Shown piece by piece: positions 52,601 to 64,000 of a DNA stretch of 64,000 nucleotides. Both the position numbers and the translations under genes were made by a program. Each line of letters opens with the position of its first letter. Within the stretch, counting starts at the first letter, position 1. The notes below the pieces were generated by a model that had not been told where the DNA came from, made no database searches, and saw only the letters and a list, made by a program, of their open reading frames with translations. This DNA is from Chrysomallon squamiferum (taxonomy: Eukaryota; Mollusca; Gastropoda; Neomphalida; Peltospiridae): assembly GCA_012295275.1 (NCBI GenBank), contig CM022674.1, positions 3,293,242-3,357,241 of the forward strand, in the 5' to 3' direction.

Positions 52601-52883
52601 CTTTTATCAGTCGGAAGTTACTCTTATCTTAACCATGACTCACATTAATTACCTCCCTTCTCGGAGAGTTCGTTGGAAAAAGGGGCCGGAAATGAATAGC
52701 TGTCGACTCTAACAATCATTTCTGAGGAGAGAGAATAACGGTGAGAATCTGATGGTTATGCATGTGGATTTTCCAAAGTAATGTAAGCGTGTAAAGGAGA
52801 AAATAAGAAACTGGGTGAGAGAGAAACAAATAACATAATGTTCAGGAGTCATATGTATTATTTCATTGAAACTGTTTACGGTT

Positions 52884-52980
<97 letters not shown>
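52884..52980. repeat. (TC)n microsatellite
   Basis: About 95 bases of pure TC. Confidence 0.97.
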
Positions 52981-52982
<2 letters not shown>

Positions 52983-53219
52983 CTTTTTGTCTGTTTTTTT
53001 ATATATTTATTTACCATCTTATATTATTTATTTTTCTTTAACGTGCACTGTTTATGCTGTCTGAAATGGTAAAATGGACTTCAAGAATAAAGAGAAATAA
53101 TCGAAAGGAAAATATTTAAACGACAAACTTCAAATTACCTCCATTAGTAATAGCATTTAATGGACAAAAAAAAAAAAAAATGAAAGAAAATAAATTCGAT
53201 TAAGACATTATCATCATCA

Positions 53220-53220
<1 letters not shown>

Positions 53221-53255
<35 letters not shown>
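53221..53255. repeat. (TC)n microsatellite, short
   Basis: About 34 bases of TC. Confidence 0.93.
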
Positions 53256-53569
53256 ATACAACGGTTCGTTTCCCTGATGTTTGTTTTATCGATATTTAAA
53301 AAAACTCTTTAAGTGTGAACGATCTAATGGCGGTATAAATAAGATCTGAAACGAAGAGTTACTCAACATGAATGGGTCTGATTTACTGCTTGCCACTGGT
53401 TCCTTAGCTCGATTTTTCTCTTCCTGCTTCTGCTGGTAAAACAATCTTGATGGAATGTGGGAATGAGATATCGGTATCAAGTATGTTTATAATTAACGAT
53501 TGGGTCCTCTTGTATTTTGTCTGTGACTCTAATGTACTAACTGTCTGAACGTCTGGCTGTACATTTGTT

Positions 53570-53925
<356 letters not shown>

Positions 53926-54094
53926 GTATATATATGTATCTGTCTCTTCTTTGTCTCAACCGTTCACTTTCTGTCTTCTTTTTATCTGTCTATCAGCATT
54001 CTTCTTTACTCTAGGTTTTTCTCTCTCTCTCTCTTTCTCTCCCTTTCTATCAATCTCACTATCTCGTTTGATGTCTATTATCATGACCATCACC

Positions 54095-54135
54095 ATCACC
54101 ACCATCATCATCATCATCATCATCATCATCATACA
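54095..54135. repeat. (ATC)n microsatellite
   Basis: About 40 bases of CAT/ATC. Confidence 0.94.
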
Positions 54136-54331
54136 TCTTACTTCATCTTACTGTTAAAACTTCAACAAAAACATAAAAAAAAAAAATAATCCACCATCTT
54201 TCTCTCCTTTTTTTTTCTTACAAATATTCTCACGGCTTGGTTCAAACCTTTCTGATTGAGAAGGAAAAACAAAACGGTTAGAAGGATATTCCGTCAGCGG
54301 CTTCGCACCAAAAGCACACAATATCTAATAA

Positions 54332-54491
54332 TTAACAAACAGCGCTTCCCACACAAAGGAACACGTGAAGCGACGAATGATGAACAAATGGCGTGACGTC
54401 CAGTTGTTTCTCGCGAATAGCGGAATTATTAGTACATCCGGTTTCTGGCGGCGGCATTTCGGGATACATTACGGTATCGGGCTGAATCGTG
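54332..54491 (-). other. Candidate terminal exon, unknown product
   Basis: On the minus strand the acceptor-like tacgctttttcacattaag precedes a frame of about 52 codons (starting TIQPDTVMYPEMPPPETG) that ends at a stop at 54332-54334. GC is clearly higher than the flanks and codon choice looks like the confirmed exons. The peptide is not recognised and no partner exon was found. Confidence 0.3.
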
Positions 54492-54716
54492 CTTAATGTG
54501 AAAAAGCGTAGTGGAAACAATGCGAATATCACCTCACAAGCGAAACTGTACGGAGATTGATAAAGTAGTACAGCTCGTTAATATCACCGACAGATGGCGA
54601 ACAGTCAGAAGGATCCTCAGAAATGAAAGTAGAAATAGAAGATGCATGAATGAAATGGATTTAGTGAGATAAAGGTTATCGAAGAATGACATCAATGTTA
54701 AAAAAATAATAATAAG

Positions 54717-54719
54717 ATA

Positions 54720-54765
<46 letters not shown>

Positions 54766-54790
54766 TAATGATTAATAATATAATGATTAA
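54717..54790. repeat. (AAT)n microsatellite with small duplication
   Basis: About 43 bases of AAT, then two tandem copies of taatataatgat. Confidence 0.95.
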
Positions 54791-55125
54791 TAACAGAAAC
54801 ATATATGAAAGAAACTAATAGACCCAAACTCGCACAAAGAGAAAACGAAATCAAGCAGTAACTTCATTTACTTTTAAAACAAAGACGTATAATTTTGCCC
54901 CTCTGAAATCCCTATTACTGCTACAACGCTACTGTATTAGTGCGCACAACCTTTACAAGATATTATGCCGCTGATTTTAACTCGAAAGTGAAATATAGTC
55001 CTTAAAGTGCATCCATCAAAAAACGTTTCAACAGATTCTGCGTGCATTTGTCTTCATATTTATATACCTATTTTATTTACGTTTTCGATCGATACCCTTT
55101 TTCATTCGGAGCAGGACATTTCATC

Positions 55126-55204
55126 AGATATCAACTGGACTATATTTCCGGACACGAGGACAGCGGAGAACGGATGCGCATGTCATGCGATGCACCGGAA
55201 ATGA
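55126..55204 (+). other. Exon-like patch, phase-0 acceptor possible
   Basis: After tttttcattcggagcag the + strand is open in phase 0 for about 29 codons (DISSDINWTIFPDTRTAENG then CACHAMHRK) to a TGA. The patch is of higher GC. It is one of few places where the signal-peptide exon at 44933 could be continued in frame, but the acceptor is mediocre and the sequence is not recognised. Another frame is open to 55377. Confidence 0.2.
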
Positions 55205-55400
55205 AGTCGATATCGTTAATTCGCTTGGTTTTATACACACATTTATACATCGACGATTTGGCGATACTGAGTGGAAGTGCTTTGTGTCCTTTTCTTGTTT
55301 TTCCGATCAGAAATGTAGAACGTAGGTGTAAAAGCGCTGTTCAGAAACGGGAAAGGGCAACAAAGAGGGGGAAATAGAGTTTGTTTGTTTAACGCATAAA

Positions 55401-55458
<58 letters not shown>

Positions 55459-55475
55459 ATGTATGTATGTATGTA
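55401..55475. repeat. (TA)n-(GTAT)n microsatellite
   Basis: About 52 bases of TA, then GTAT units. Confidence 0.96.
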
Positions 55476-55499
55476 CATAGATATAAATCCAATTCCTCT

Positions 55500-57050
55500 G
55501 AGTATGATTTTTTTTTCCCTTTCGGTTTAAATTTAGAACGCTTTGTATGTGTTTGTGTATGTGTGTGTTTGTGTGTCTGTGTTTGTGTATGGGTGTGTAG
55601 GGTCAATGGGTACAAAGCTGGTGGGTGGAGGGGCAGTCCCCACCCCCAAGGCTGGTGCAAGAGAATCATATTCGGTCAGTTAAAGTTAGGTAGCGTTGGA
55701 TCAAACCGAGCTGTCTAAATCTAACGTTCCAACAAAGTATTCGCAACTAATAATCAATGTAATAAGTACGGGCATTCCTGTTCGGGTTATTAACGTGTTC
55801 CACCTTCATACAGCATGACTGGAATCGTCCAACATTACGTCACAAAGTGGATGAAATTATCCCTTCCTTCTACATACGTCATATAGATATATATATATAT
55901 ATGGAACACACTCTATAAAAATAGTGCAACAGCTTTATACCCAACCGCAAGTGCCCCTCAACCATATAATAGTAATAGTTATTGCGTGCGTATAGCACTA
56001 ACGACAATTAATTAAGAAAAACGTGGAAATAAGAATGATATAACAACTTCAGATCAAGCCATGTAGGTGGTAATACATCACAAACAAACCAGATGCACTT
56101 ACTGACCTCGGCAAAAGCGTAGTAAATCCTCAGCGTGCATATATATTTTTACGTTTTATCAATGCTTTGTGCTCTTAGTTCAAGACAGTTTGTGAAATAT
56201 ATTAAGCGAAAGTGGAAACAGAAAAAAAAAGATACAAGATATAAGATGGAAAAAATACAAAATACGTATTCATTTGAATATACTTCCTTTAGGTTCTGCC
56301 CATCTTGACTGATGACTTTTTTTTTTTTATAACAGAAGGGTTTTGTCCTAATATATTTGTCCGTTAACAGGCAGGATATTGTTATGTCCGGTTTTGTCCA
56401 GTCGGGGTATGTCTGGTGGGTTTAGTCTATATGTCAGTTTTTTTTTTTCTTGTTGTTGTTGTTTTTCTTGATTGTTTGTTGTTGTTGTTTTTTTTTTGTT
56501 GTGGTTTTTTTTCAGACAAATAACGTGTAAACTGATAACGAATCACGGTTATCCTAAAATTGTGTCATTGAAGAAATATATCTGTTTGTGTTTCTGTCAT
56601 TCAATTTTGCAATTCAGAACTATTTTAACATTAATCTAAAATCCTGAATGACCAGTACGTGCGGCCAACACCCTCCGGAAGCTGCTGACGTAATCTTTTT
56701 GTAATGCGTAATTTATTATGTCTAACGAAAGGTTACGACTTATCGCAAAGTGGGAACAAACCTTTATAATCAAACGTTAGGTAAGAATTACGTAACACGA
56801 ACATATCTCTCTCAGTTTTCCAATTTCACTGAAACAGACAAAGTAAATGAACACAATTTATTTCATTTCCAGTCTCTAAAACACGTAAATTTAATTAATG
56901 TATTCTCTAGTGATTGCCAAGACAGTGATAGCTCGTAAATCTCACCGAATCCATTAGAGAAACCCGAAATTTTATTTTCGCTACACATGCTCCGAAATTG
57001 TTACGATGGTCAAAGGAGCAAATGAATGGCCAGAGGTGTAAATATGTGTG
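55500..57050. other. AT-rich DNA, no gene recognised
   Basis: Includes GT-rich sequence near 55545-55600 and a small imperfect repeat of ttttgtcc-type phrases near 56340-56430. A 56750-56938 frame of 62 codons has no splice support. Confidence 0.5.
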
Positions 57051-57054
57051 TGAC

Positions 57055-57128
57055 GTGTTTGTGTGTGTGCGTGTGTGCGTGTGCGTGTGCGTGTGCGTGT
57101 GCGTGCGTGTGTGTATATATATATATGT
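57055..57128. repeat. (GT/GC)n-(TA)n microsatellite
   Basis: About 55 bases of GTGCGTGT units passing into TA. Confidence 0.94.
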
Positions 57129-57274
57129 GTGTCTGTCAGTGTGAGTGAGTTTTGACTGAACGCCGTTTTTGTGTTTTTCCGTTCTCAGTTTCATTAGCCG
57201 TTTATTATTATTAATACGTTTTTTTTGTGTGTGTATGTTTTTTATTCTCGTAAAGAAATTATATTTCTGTTATT

Positions 57275-57276
57275 AA

Positions 57277-57324
<48 letters not shown>

Positions 57325-57340
57325 GATTATTATTATTTTA
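57275..57340. repeat. (ATT)n microsatellite
   Basis: About 60 bases of ATT. Confidence 0.95.
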
Positions 57341-57594
57341 TCTTATTTATATTCTATATTTGTTTCCTGTATCCGGTACTGTTTGTCTTACCACTAGACT
57401 AAACAATCCATCGAAATAAATAAAACAAAATAAAGAAAGAAAGAAACAAAGAAACAAAAGAACTAGAATTACAATTATTCTCAATTCTGTTTACGTAACG
57501 TATTTTCGATTATGACGTCATAAACGTATGACGCTAACTGTTATGTAAACAGTGACTGCATGAACTGACTGAATTAATGAGAAAAGCAATTCTA

Positions 57595-58030
57595 TTACTA
57601 TTATTATTATTATTATTATTAGGACTAGTAGCAATTGCAGTGGTAGTAGTAATGCTAGGAGTAGTAGTAGTAATATAAGTAGTACTAGTATTAGCAATAA
57701 CAGTATTTATTTACTATTGCTGCTGCTGCTACTACTACTAATGCTTTTACAACTACTAGTACAAAACTGTCAACATCATCATCGTTATTACTACTACTAC
57801 TAATGCTGCTATACCGTCATTATCATCATCATTATTATTAATGCTACTTTATTATACTATTATTATTATCACCACCATTACTACAACTCCTACTACCACA
57901 TCACCATTATCATCATTGTCATCTTTATTACTACTATTACTTCTACTACGGCACTATTAATTATTACTATCGCTACTGTTACTGTATCATTATCATCGTC
58001 ATCTTTTACAACTAATACTTCAGCAACAAT
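57595..58030. repeat. Degenerate trinucleotide region (ATT, AGT, CTA, ATC)
   Basis: About 430 bases of NNT/NNC-type trinucleotides in changing registers, including AGT at about 57640-57675 and CTA/ATC further right. It looks like old microsatellite that spread and decayed. Confidence 0.8.
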
Positions 58031-58416
58031 TATTACACATAATTTCTTTTGCTTAAAACTAATTTGTACACAGGTGCCATCTCAATAGCAAGCGATCAAT
58101 ATATTATAATAAAATGACAACGAAGTACGTGTATCATAAATCATGTAAAATACGATGATGGCAGGTCGGGTTAAAAAAATACGAAGCTGATGCCGGTGTT
58201 TTTAAGTGCGTCTGCTTCGATATATCTTTAATGTGAATTAAAATGGGGAACAGTAGACTCGTTAGTCATTGTTGTCGTTTAATAAAAGATCAATGCCATT
58301 TTTTTTTTGTCATTAATTTTAATATATCATTATTATTAAAGTTAAAAAATTAAAAAAATTAAAAAAAAAGAAATTTAAAATTTTAATAAATTGTAAAAAA
58401 AGAAATTAAATTAAAA

Positions 58417-58418
58417 TA

Positions 58419-58450
<32 letters not shown>

Positions 58451-58460
58451 TATAATAATA

Positions 58461-58516
<56 letters not shown>

Positions 58517-58720
58517 CTAAATAAAATATCGAATGACAACTGATAAAAAAAACAAAAGAAAAAATAAACAACACACACACCGAAAAGAAAGAGAAAAAAA
58601 AAGAAGCTAAATAATAAATAATGAAAAACAATAACAATAATAATAATAATAACATAAAATATAAATAAAATAAAATAAATTAAAATAAAATAAAATAAAA
58701 AATATAATATAAAATAAAAT
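58417..58720. repeat. (AAT)n and (AAAT)n low-complexity block
   Basis: About 98 bases of AAT with TGAT variants, then A-rich sequence and AAATA units to about 58720. Confidence 0.95.
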
Positions 58721-58794
58721 AAATCTCTTCCCATTTTCAAATAACTATCTACATTTAATACATTTCCTCCTATGAAAAAAAAAAAAAAAAAAAA

Positions 58795-59127
58795 ACGAGC
58801 ATCGCCGCGACTAAGAAAAAGAACTGTAAGATATTTCCTCCAAAAACATCGGCAGCACCAGCCTGGTTAATGGAAGCTTTGAAACAAAACTGGTAATTAT
58901 TTGGCAAAACGCGTGTCACGGTGGCTCCGAATTAAAAAAAACAGGGCAGGCAAATAAATGCCAGTGGTATTTTAATAACGAGTGTTTAACCCTAACGGCA
59001 AAGATATTTGGCTAAAATAACTTCTGTCGGAAACTGTGTTGAAACATTCTTATGTCTTCGTCCTGTGCCCTCTAATTAGCAGCGGAAGCTGACGTCACGA
59101 GCCTAGACTTTCCTCCGTCATTTTCAG
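58795..59127 (+). other. GC-richer unique DNA before a strong acceptor
   Basis: Unique sequence without simple repeats that leads into the acceptor at 59127. It includes tgacgtca at about 59091. No open frame with splice sites, so it may be intron or regulatory DNA. Confidence 0.4.
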
Positions 59128-59252
59128 CCAGCGTGATTGACAAGATAGAAAAATATTCTGGACGTGTGTCGATTGCCGAGGATGGCGTATGCGTGTGTAT
59201 GAAAGCTGAGCGTTTATCGATGATGTTGAGGCCGTCGACGTTTTGGAAGTAA
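59128..59252 (+). other. Candidate exon with strong acceptor, unknown product
   Basis: A strong polypyrimidine tract and acceptor (actttcctccgtcattttcag) is followed by a frame entered after two bases: SVIDKIEKYSGRVSIAEDGV then CVCMKAERLSMM, to a TAA at 59250. Alternatively it ends at GAA|GTAATT (59248) as an internal exon. The peptide has an amphipathic start and a C-x-C pair, and its codon use resembles the confirmed exons. The entry phase is 1, so it cannot follow the phase-0 signal-peptide exon directly; at least one exon would be needed between them. The peptide is not recognised. Confidence 0.4.
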
Positions 59253-59394
59253 TTTGACAGCAAGATTTGTGTCTTATATTACCATTGTCCTAAGTGACTT
59301 GTCGTGGAAAAAAAAAAATAAAAAAAAATAAAAATAAAAAAATAAGTTGTAGATCATGGTTATCCAGAGTTACAAATGATACTAAAATTAAGAC

Positions 59395-59397
<3 letters not shown>

Positions 59398-59437
<40 letters not shown>
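59398..59437. repeat. Poly-T tract, about 40 bp
   Basis: The longest pure mononucleotide run in the window. Confidence 0.95.
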
Positions 59438-59438
<1 letters not shown>

Positions 59439-59439
59439 A

Positions 59440-60780
59440 ATTTTCATTTAGAGATGTTAAATAAAAACTGAACATATTTATAAACGTGTATTTGAATGCA
59501 TAAACAGATAAATGAAAAGACATAAGGACGGACTAACAGAAAAAAAAAATTTCTCGACAACTAATATATATGTAATACATATGTATATATATATATAGAT
59601 ATATATATAAATATGCGTATGTAAATTATAGATGTATGTGTAAATCTACACACACACTTAAGTGTGTCTTTCTATGTGTTTCTGTACGTGCGTCTGTGCC
59701 TTGACGCAGTTCATCGCAAAGATATTACTAAGGTTTTTATCTCAATATTTTATTTCCTAGTTCTTTTAACCGAAAACGATAATTTCAGGAAAAGTAAGAG
59801 ATTCTCGCTACATTTGATACGTGACATCATATCTCAAGTGACATTTCAGGAAAATCAGATCCTGAACAAAGTATCCCATGCTGGGAAACAAAACTTTTAT
59901 GAAATAATTATCATAAAAAGAAAAAAAGATTAAAAGAAAAGAAATGAAAAAAAAAATATATATAGCAAAACTGAATTAAAAGGTTTCTAATACTACAGGA
60001 ACAAAGAAAAAGAGAAAATAACAAAGGTTTGCAACAAACATCCGTTTTTATTGAAAGCTTAATATTTTTAAAAAGTACCCATATCATTAAAGTCTTGTTC
60101 ACATTCCAGGGAGTCGTCAAAGTTTGTTAAATGCTGGAGATCTGCAAACTTGAAATAACTTTTAAAATATCAATTCTGATAGTTGGAAATATGACTTTAG
60201 CGGAGAAATAATAAAAAAAAAAAACAAGAAGAAAACAGATAGAATTATGTCAGTCTTTTTCTTATTTTTATTAATTCATTTTTTTTTCATTTCCTTTTTA
60301 AATGCCATTTGAAAGGTTATTTGGTTATATTTCAAAATTCTCTTCAAGCGATCTTTTTAATCAGAACGGAAACTTTCTTTTCTTTTAAAATATTTCACTT
60401 GTTCTCTTCTATTTTTTTTTTTTTTTTTGTTTGTGTGTGTGTGTGTGTGTGTGTGATTTATCTTGTTTTATTCATTAAGTACACTTATAACAGTTATACT
60501 ATAAAGAAAAAAACCATAAATGTTTAGATCTTTTTTTTTTAACTCAACATGCAATTTTAATTAATTTATTCATTTGTTTATTTACTTTAAAAAAAAACAA
60601 AAGAGTGCATATTATTTATTTGTTCATATCTTTATTTAATTATTTATTTATCTCTCTATCTGTATGTCTGTCAGTGTATCTCTATTTATCTTTACATATG
60701 CCTGTCTGTATATATATCTGTCTTTGTGTACATCGAATTGTCTATCTGGATTAGTGCCATCCGTATGTTTGTCCGTTCTC
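59440..60780. other. AT-rich DNA, no gene recognised
   Basis: TA runs near 59586-59610, GT near 60430-60456, and TTTA/TATC near 60620-60660. Nothing coding is supported. Confidence 0.55.
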
Positions 60781-60788
60781 TGGCTAGC

Positions 60789-60885
<97 letters not shown>

Positions 60886-60915
60886 TTCTCTCTCTCTCCC
60901 CCCTCTCTCTCTCTG
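60789..60915. repeat. (TC)n microsatellite
   Basis: About 100 bases of TC, then CCCTCTC variants. Confidence 0.96.
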
Positions 60916-60929
60916 CCCCCCCTCTGTCA

Positions 60930-61700
60930 CCGTATTTTAATTCATTAGAAAGACAACTCATTGTACTGTTCAGATGATATATCAGCTACCTAAAGCAACA
61001 CCGGCTTACATTTGTGTACGTTTCTAATTAACGTGGTACGAAAGAAACGAATAGATTAGATATTGTTGTCCGTGTATGGACAAGTATTAAATGGAAATTA
61101 ATTAGATATCGTTCAGACAAGGAAATATACAGAGAAAACCACGCAGGTGATCAAGTGTATGAATACACAACCGCAGTCACAAAGAAATACGCAAACACAT
61201 ATATACATATACTAATATGGTAAATAAACGCACAGAAAACGAAAAATACACAAAGATATACTCAAACAAAAACATATACCTACACAAATACAAAAAAATA
61301 TACACATACACATACAAAATACACACCCGTACAAACACACGTGGGTTAAAAGTTTAAACCAAAAGAAAACAAAAATCATGCTCATACAAAGTGGATTAAT
61401 ATCAATACACGTAAACATACTTTATGCGTTAAACAAACGCACTCTGTTTCTCGCTCTTTGTTACATTTTCCCATTCTGAACAATGTTTTTACATCAACGT
61501 TCTACTCCGCACGAGGTTAAATATCTCTCTTTATCGCCGTTTTAGCTCTGTCGAAAGTCACTCTGGAAAATAAACGCTGGTTAAATAAAAAAATTAAAAA
61601 AATAATAAAATAAAATAAAATAACAACTTCAAATTTTGGCGTGATTAATCCAACCTTGAAAATATAATCGGCAGATAAGTGAATTGTGCTTGGCATAATT
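60930..61700. other. Unique AT-rich DNA
   Basis: 61140-61350 is rich in CA/ATACA phrases. No exon seen. Confidence 0.55.
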
Positions 61701-61707
61701 ATATGAA

Positions 61708-61763
61708 AATATCACTGAGTAAGGTCTGAACAATATCACTGAGTAATGTCTGAACAATATCAC
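61708..61763. repeat. 24-bp tandem duplication
   Basis: aatatcactgagtaaggtct plus gaac occurs twice in tandem with one change, followed by a third partial copy. Confidence 0.9.
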
Positions 61764-61890
61764 AATAAAGTTCATGAAAAAGTCCTGTCTTCCTATCTCT
61801 TTGATGTCACAAAAAAAACGACCCGTAAAAACCAACGTATTTTCTTATCTGTTTGGTATCATAGCAAACTCCGCAAAAAATGGCAATATT

Positions 61891-62145
<255 letters not shown>

Positions 62146-62147
<2 letters not shown>

Positions 62148-62540
62148 TTTACATCCTATCAGTTTACTTCGTATGTCAATAACAATCACATTATGCGAAT
62201 ATTAAAACAAACTCCATAAAACAAAAAAGACTCAACTCGTTAACTGTTTGCTATAAACTGTAACATTTATTAACATGAACTGCCTGTAATAAACACCACG
62301 TTCGTGTGACTTGTCAGCATTAAAAAAATATAAACATTTTTTTTTCTTTCAAATTTAGTTTTTACCTTGATGTATTTTAAATTAATACATTAATGAATAA
62401 GCCTTAATAAGCATCGAAAGCATTACTAACAAAGAATGGTAACTATCTACTCAAGACTGAAAGAAGCAGGGTTTAATAGCTTAATTAATTTCTTAATACA
62501 AATTCGTTTTAAAACTTCTTTTTTCTTCTGTTCGTTTCTT
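62146..62540. other. Unique AT-rich DNA
   Basis: Nothing recognised. Confidence 0.55.
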
Positions 62541-62548
62541 TTCTTTAT

Positions 62549-62637
62549 TGTCATCATCATCATCATCATCATTATCGTCATGGTCATCATCATCGTCGTC
62601 GTCGTCATCATTATTGCCATCGTTATCGTCATTATCA

Positions 62638-62679
<42 letters not shown>

Positions 62680-62695
62680 TTTTTTTTTTTTTTTG
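62549..62695. repeat. (ATC/GTC)n-(ATT)n-poly-T
   Basis: ATC and GTC trinucleotides, about 44 bases of ATT, then about 15 T. Confidence 0.95.
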
Positions 62696-62972
62696 ATGTA
62701 TGTGGGCGTGTTTAAAGGGACAATCCACCGACTTGTTCCATTCTTGAAAGAAAAGACGCAGACATCGTAAATTAAATAAGGTTTTGTTTTTTAATTATCA
62801 GCTTGTCATTTAATAATAGAGGTTTTATTAACGACGTCAGCCACTTACATGTAAGGGAATCTCTTTTAAGTCCGTTGTGGTTATTTTACCCGTTAATATA
62901 ACCGTCAATCTGCCTTCTCAACGTGATTAGCATCAACGACTTTTGAACACGCACTTGAATAAGTCTTTTGCG
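62696..62972. other. Unique DNA
   Basis: The sequence gggacaatccaccgacttgt near 62718 is unlike its surroundings but not identified. No gene seen. Confidence 0.5.
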
Positions 62973-63335
<363 letters not shown>

Positions 63336-63339
63336 CTAT

Positions 63340-64000
63340 CTGTCTCTCTGTCTCTCTGTCTATCTGTCGTTTTCTGTGTATGTGTCTCTCTCTCTGACTT
63401 ATTTTATATCTCACCGAAGTTTTTGTGTTTTTGTGCATTCTCTTTCACAGGTGGACGCACGCACGCACACGCAAATATTTTAAATTGCCAAATACTCAAA
63501 GAATGGTATTGGCTTTACAGTTTATTACGTTCCATCATTTTCTTTGCCATTTTCCCATTCTGCAGCTTTCAGAGACTGAAAAAAAATAAAATTAAAAACA
63601 AACAACAACGGAAAAACGGTTGTTTATGTGGAAGAAAATAACGTATTTACTGAAACACTAGAGAAACATTTATCATTAAACTACATGGAAAAACGAAAAA
63701 AAATGTTTTGTATGCGACACTAAAACAAATAGAAGAATAAATCTCATGTTTGTTTGTTTGTATTCAAAACAAAACCCCAAACAGAAACATTAATACGCGA
63801 TAACAAAACCAAACAGAACTGTTGAAACGCTAAACGAAAGGAAGCACAGGAATTAATCGTATGTTTATACGTGAAACGAAATCAAGCAGTGTAATTCCCC
63901 TTTTCTCCTGTTTATCCGATGTTCACTTCACTGTCGTCAAATTTGCCTGCGAACCAAATCAATACAACAAACTAACAGTCGCTAATGATTTCAAAACGAG
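63340..64000. other. AT-rich DNA to window end
   Basis: cattctctttcacag at 63438-63452 is a plausible acceptor, but what follows is GCAC/CGCA simple sequence and a stop. No gene supported. Confidence 0.5.

Noticed and set aside
55042-55377. 111-codon + strand frame
   Set aside because: It overlaps another open frame in the same patch, has no convincing donor, and the right half has ordinary background composition.

Overview
The window is AT-rich eukaryotic DNA. Genes are split by long introns, and simple repeats are extremely dense: more than twenty (TC/GA)n tracts, many (TTA)n, (GT)n, (GATA)n and poly-A/T tracts, several minisatellites and two telomere-like blocks. Coding exons stand out as short islands of higher GC with clean splice sites. 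There are no operons, ribosome binding sites or CRISPR arrays. The style (repeat-rich long introns, tRNA-derived SINE-like relics, a claudin-superfamily gene) suggests an invertebrate metazoan, plausibly a mollusc such as a cephalopod. That placement is inference; nothing in the window fixes the species.

The one gene that can be built with confidence lies on the + strand from 7.6 to 35.1 kb. Three common exons (29439-29604, 33488-33637, 34882-35111) encode a 181-residue four-transmembrane protein of the PERP/TMEM47 (BCMP1, VAB-9) branch of the claudin/PMP22 superfamily. It has the first-loop W...GLW..C...C signature and a FPVKF motif after the third membrane segment. Two upstream exons can each supply the N-terminus: 7586-8098 (171 residues, disordered and phosphosite-rich) and 19110-19211 (34 residues, GC donor). 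Both end in phase 0 with K-[C/F]-S-Q after a similar SW...R-[LV]-K block, so they look like alternative, probably duplicated, first exons under separate promoters. The products would be about 352 and 215 residues. A possible 6-nt microexon sits in the second intron at 31188-31193, and a possible third first exon at 10670-10726.

A second + strand gene probably starts at 44933-45004, a 24-residue signal-peptide exon ending in a perfect gtaagt donor. Its remaining exons are not established. Weaker exon-like islands lie at 1156-1354 (-), 52397-52600 (-), 54332-54491 (-), 55126-55204 (+) and 59128-59252 (+).

Layout: 0-7.5 kb, AT-rich intergenic DNA with microsatellites and a 30-bp minisatellite; 7.6-35.1 kb, the tetraspan gene, whose introns hold 28-, 42- and 39-bp minisatellites and the telomere-like blocks; 35.1-44.9 kb, its 3' flank with the longest GA tract (239 bp) and a promoter-like patch at 41.03-41.18 kb; 44.9-64 kb, the signal-peptide exon, a 37-bp minisatellite, a GACA-rich degenerate array and many further microsatellites.
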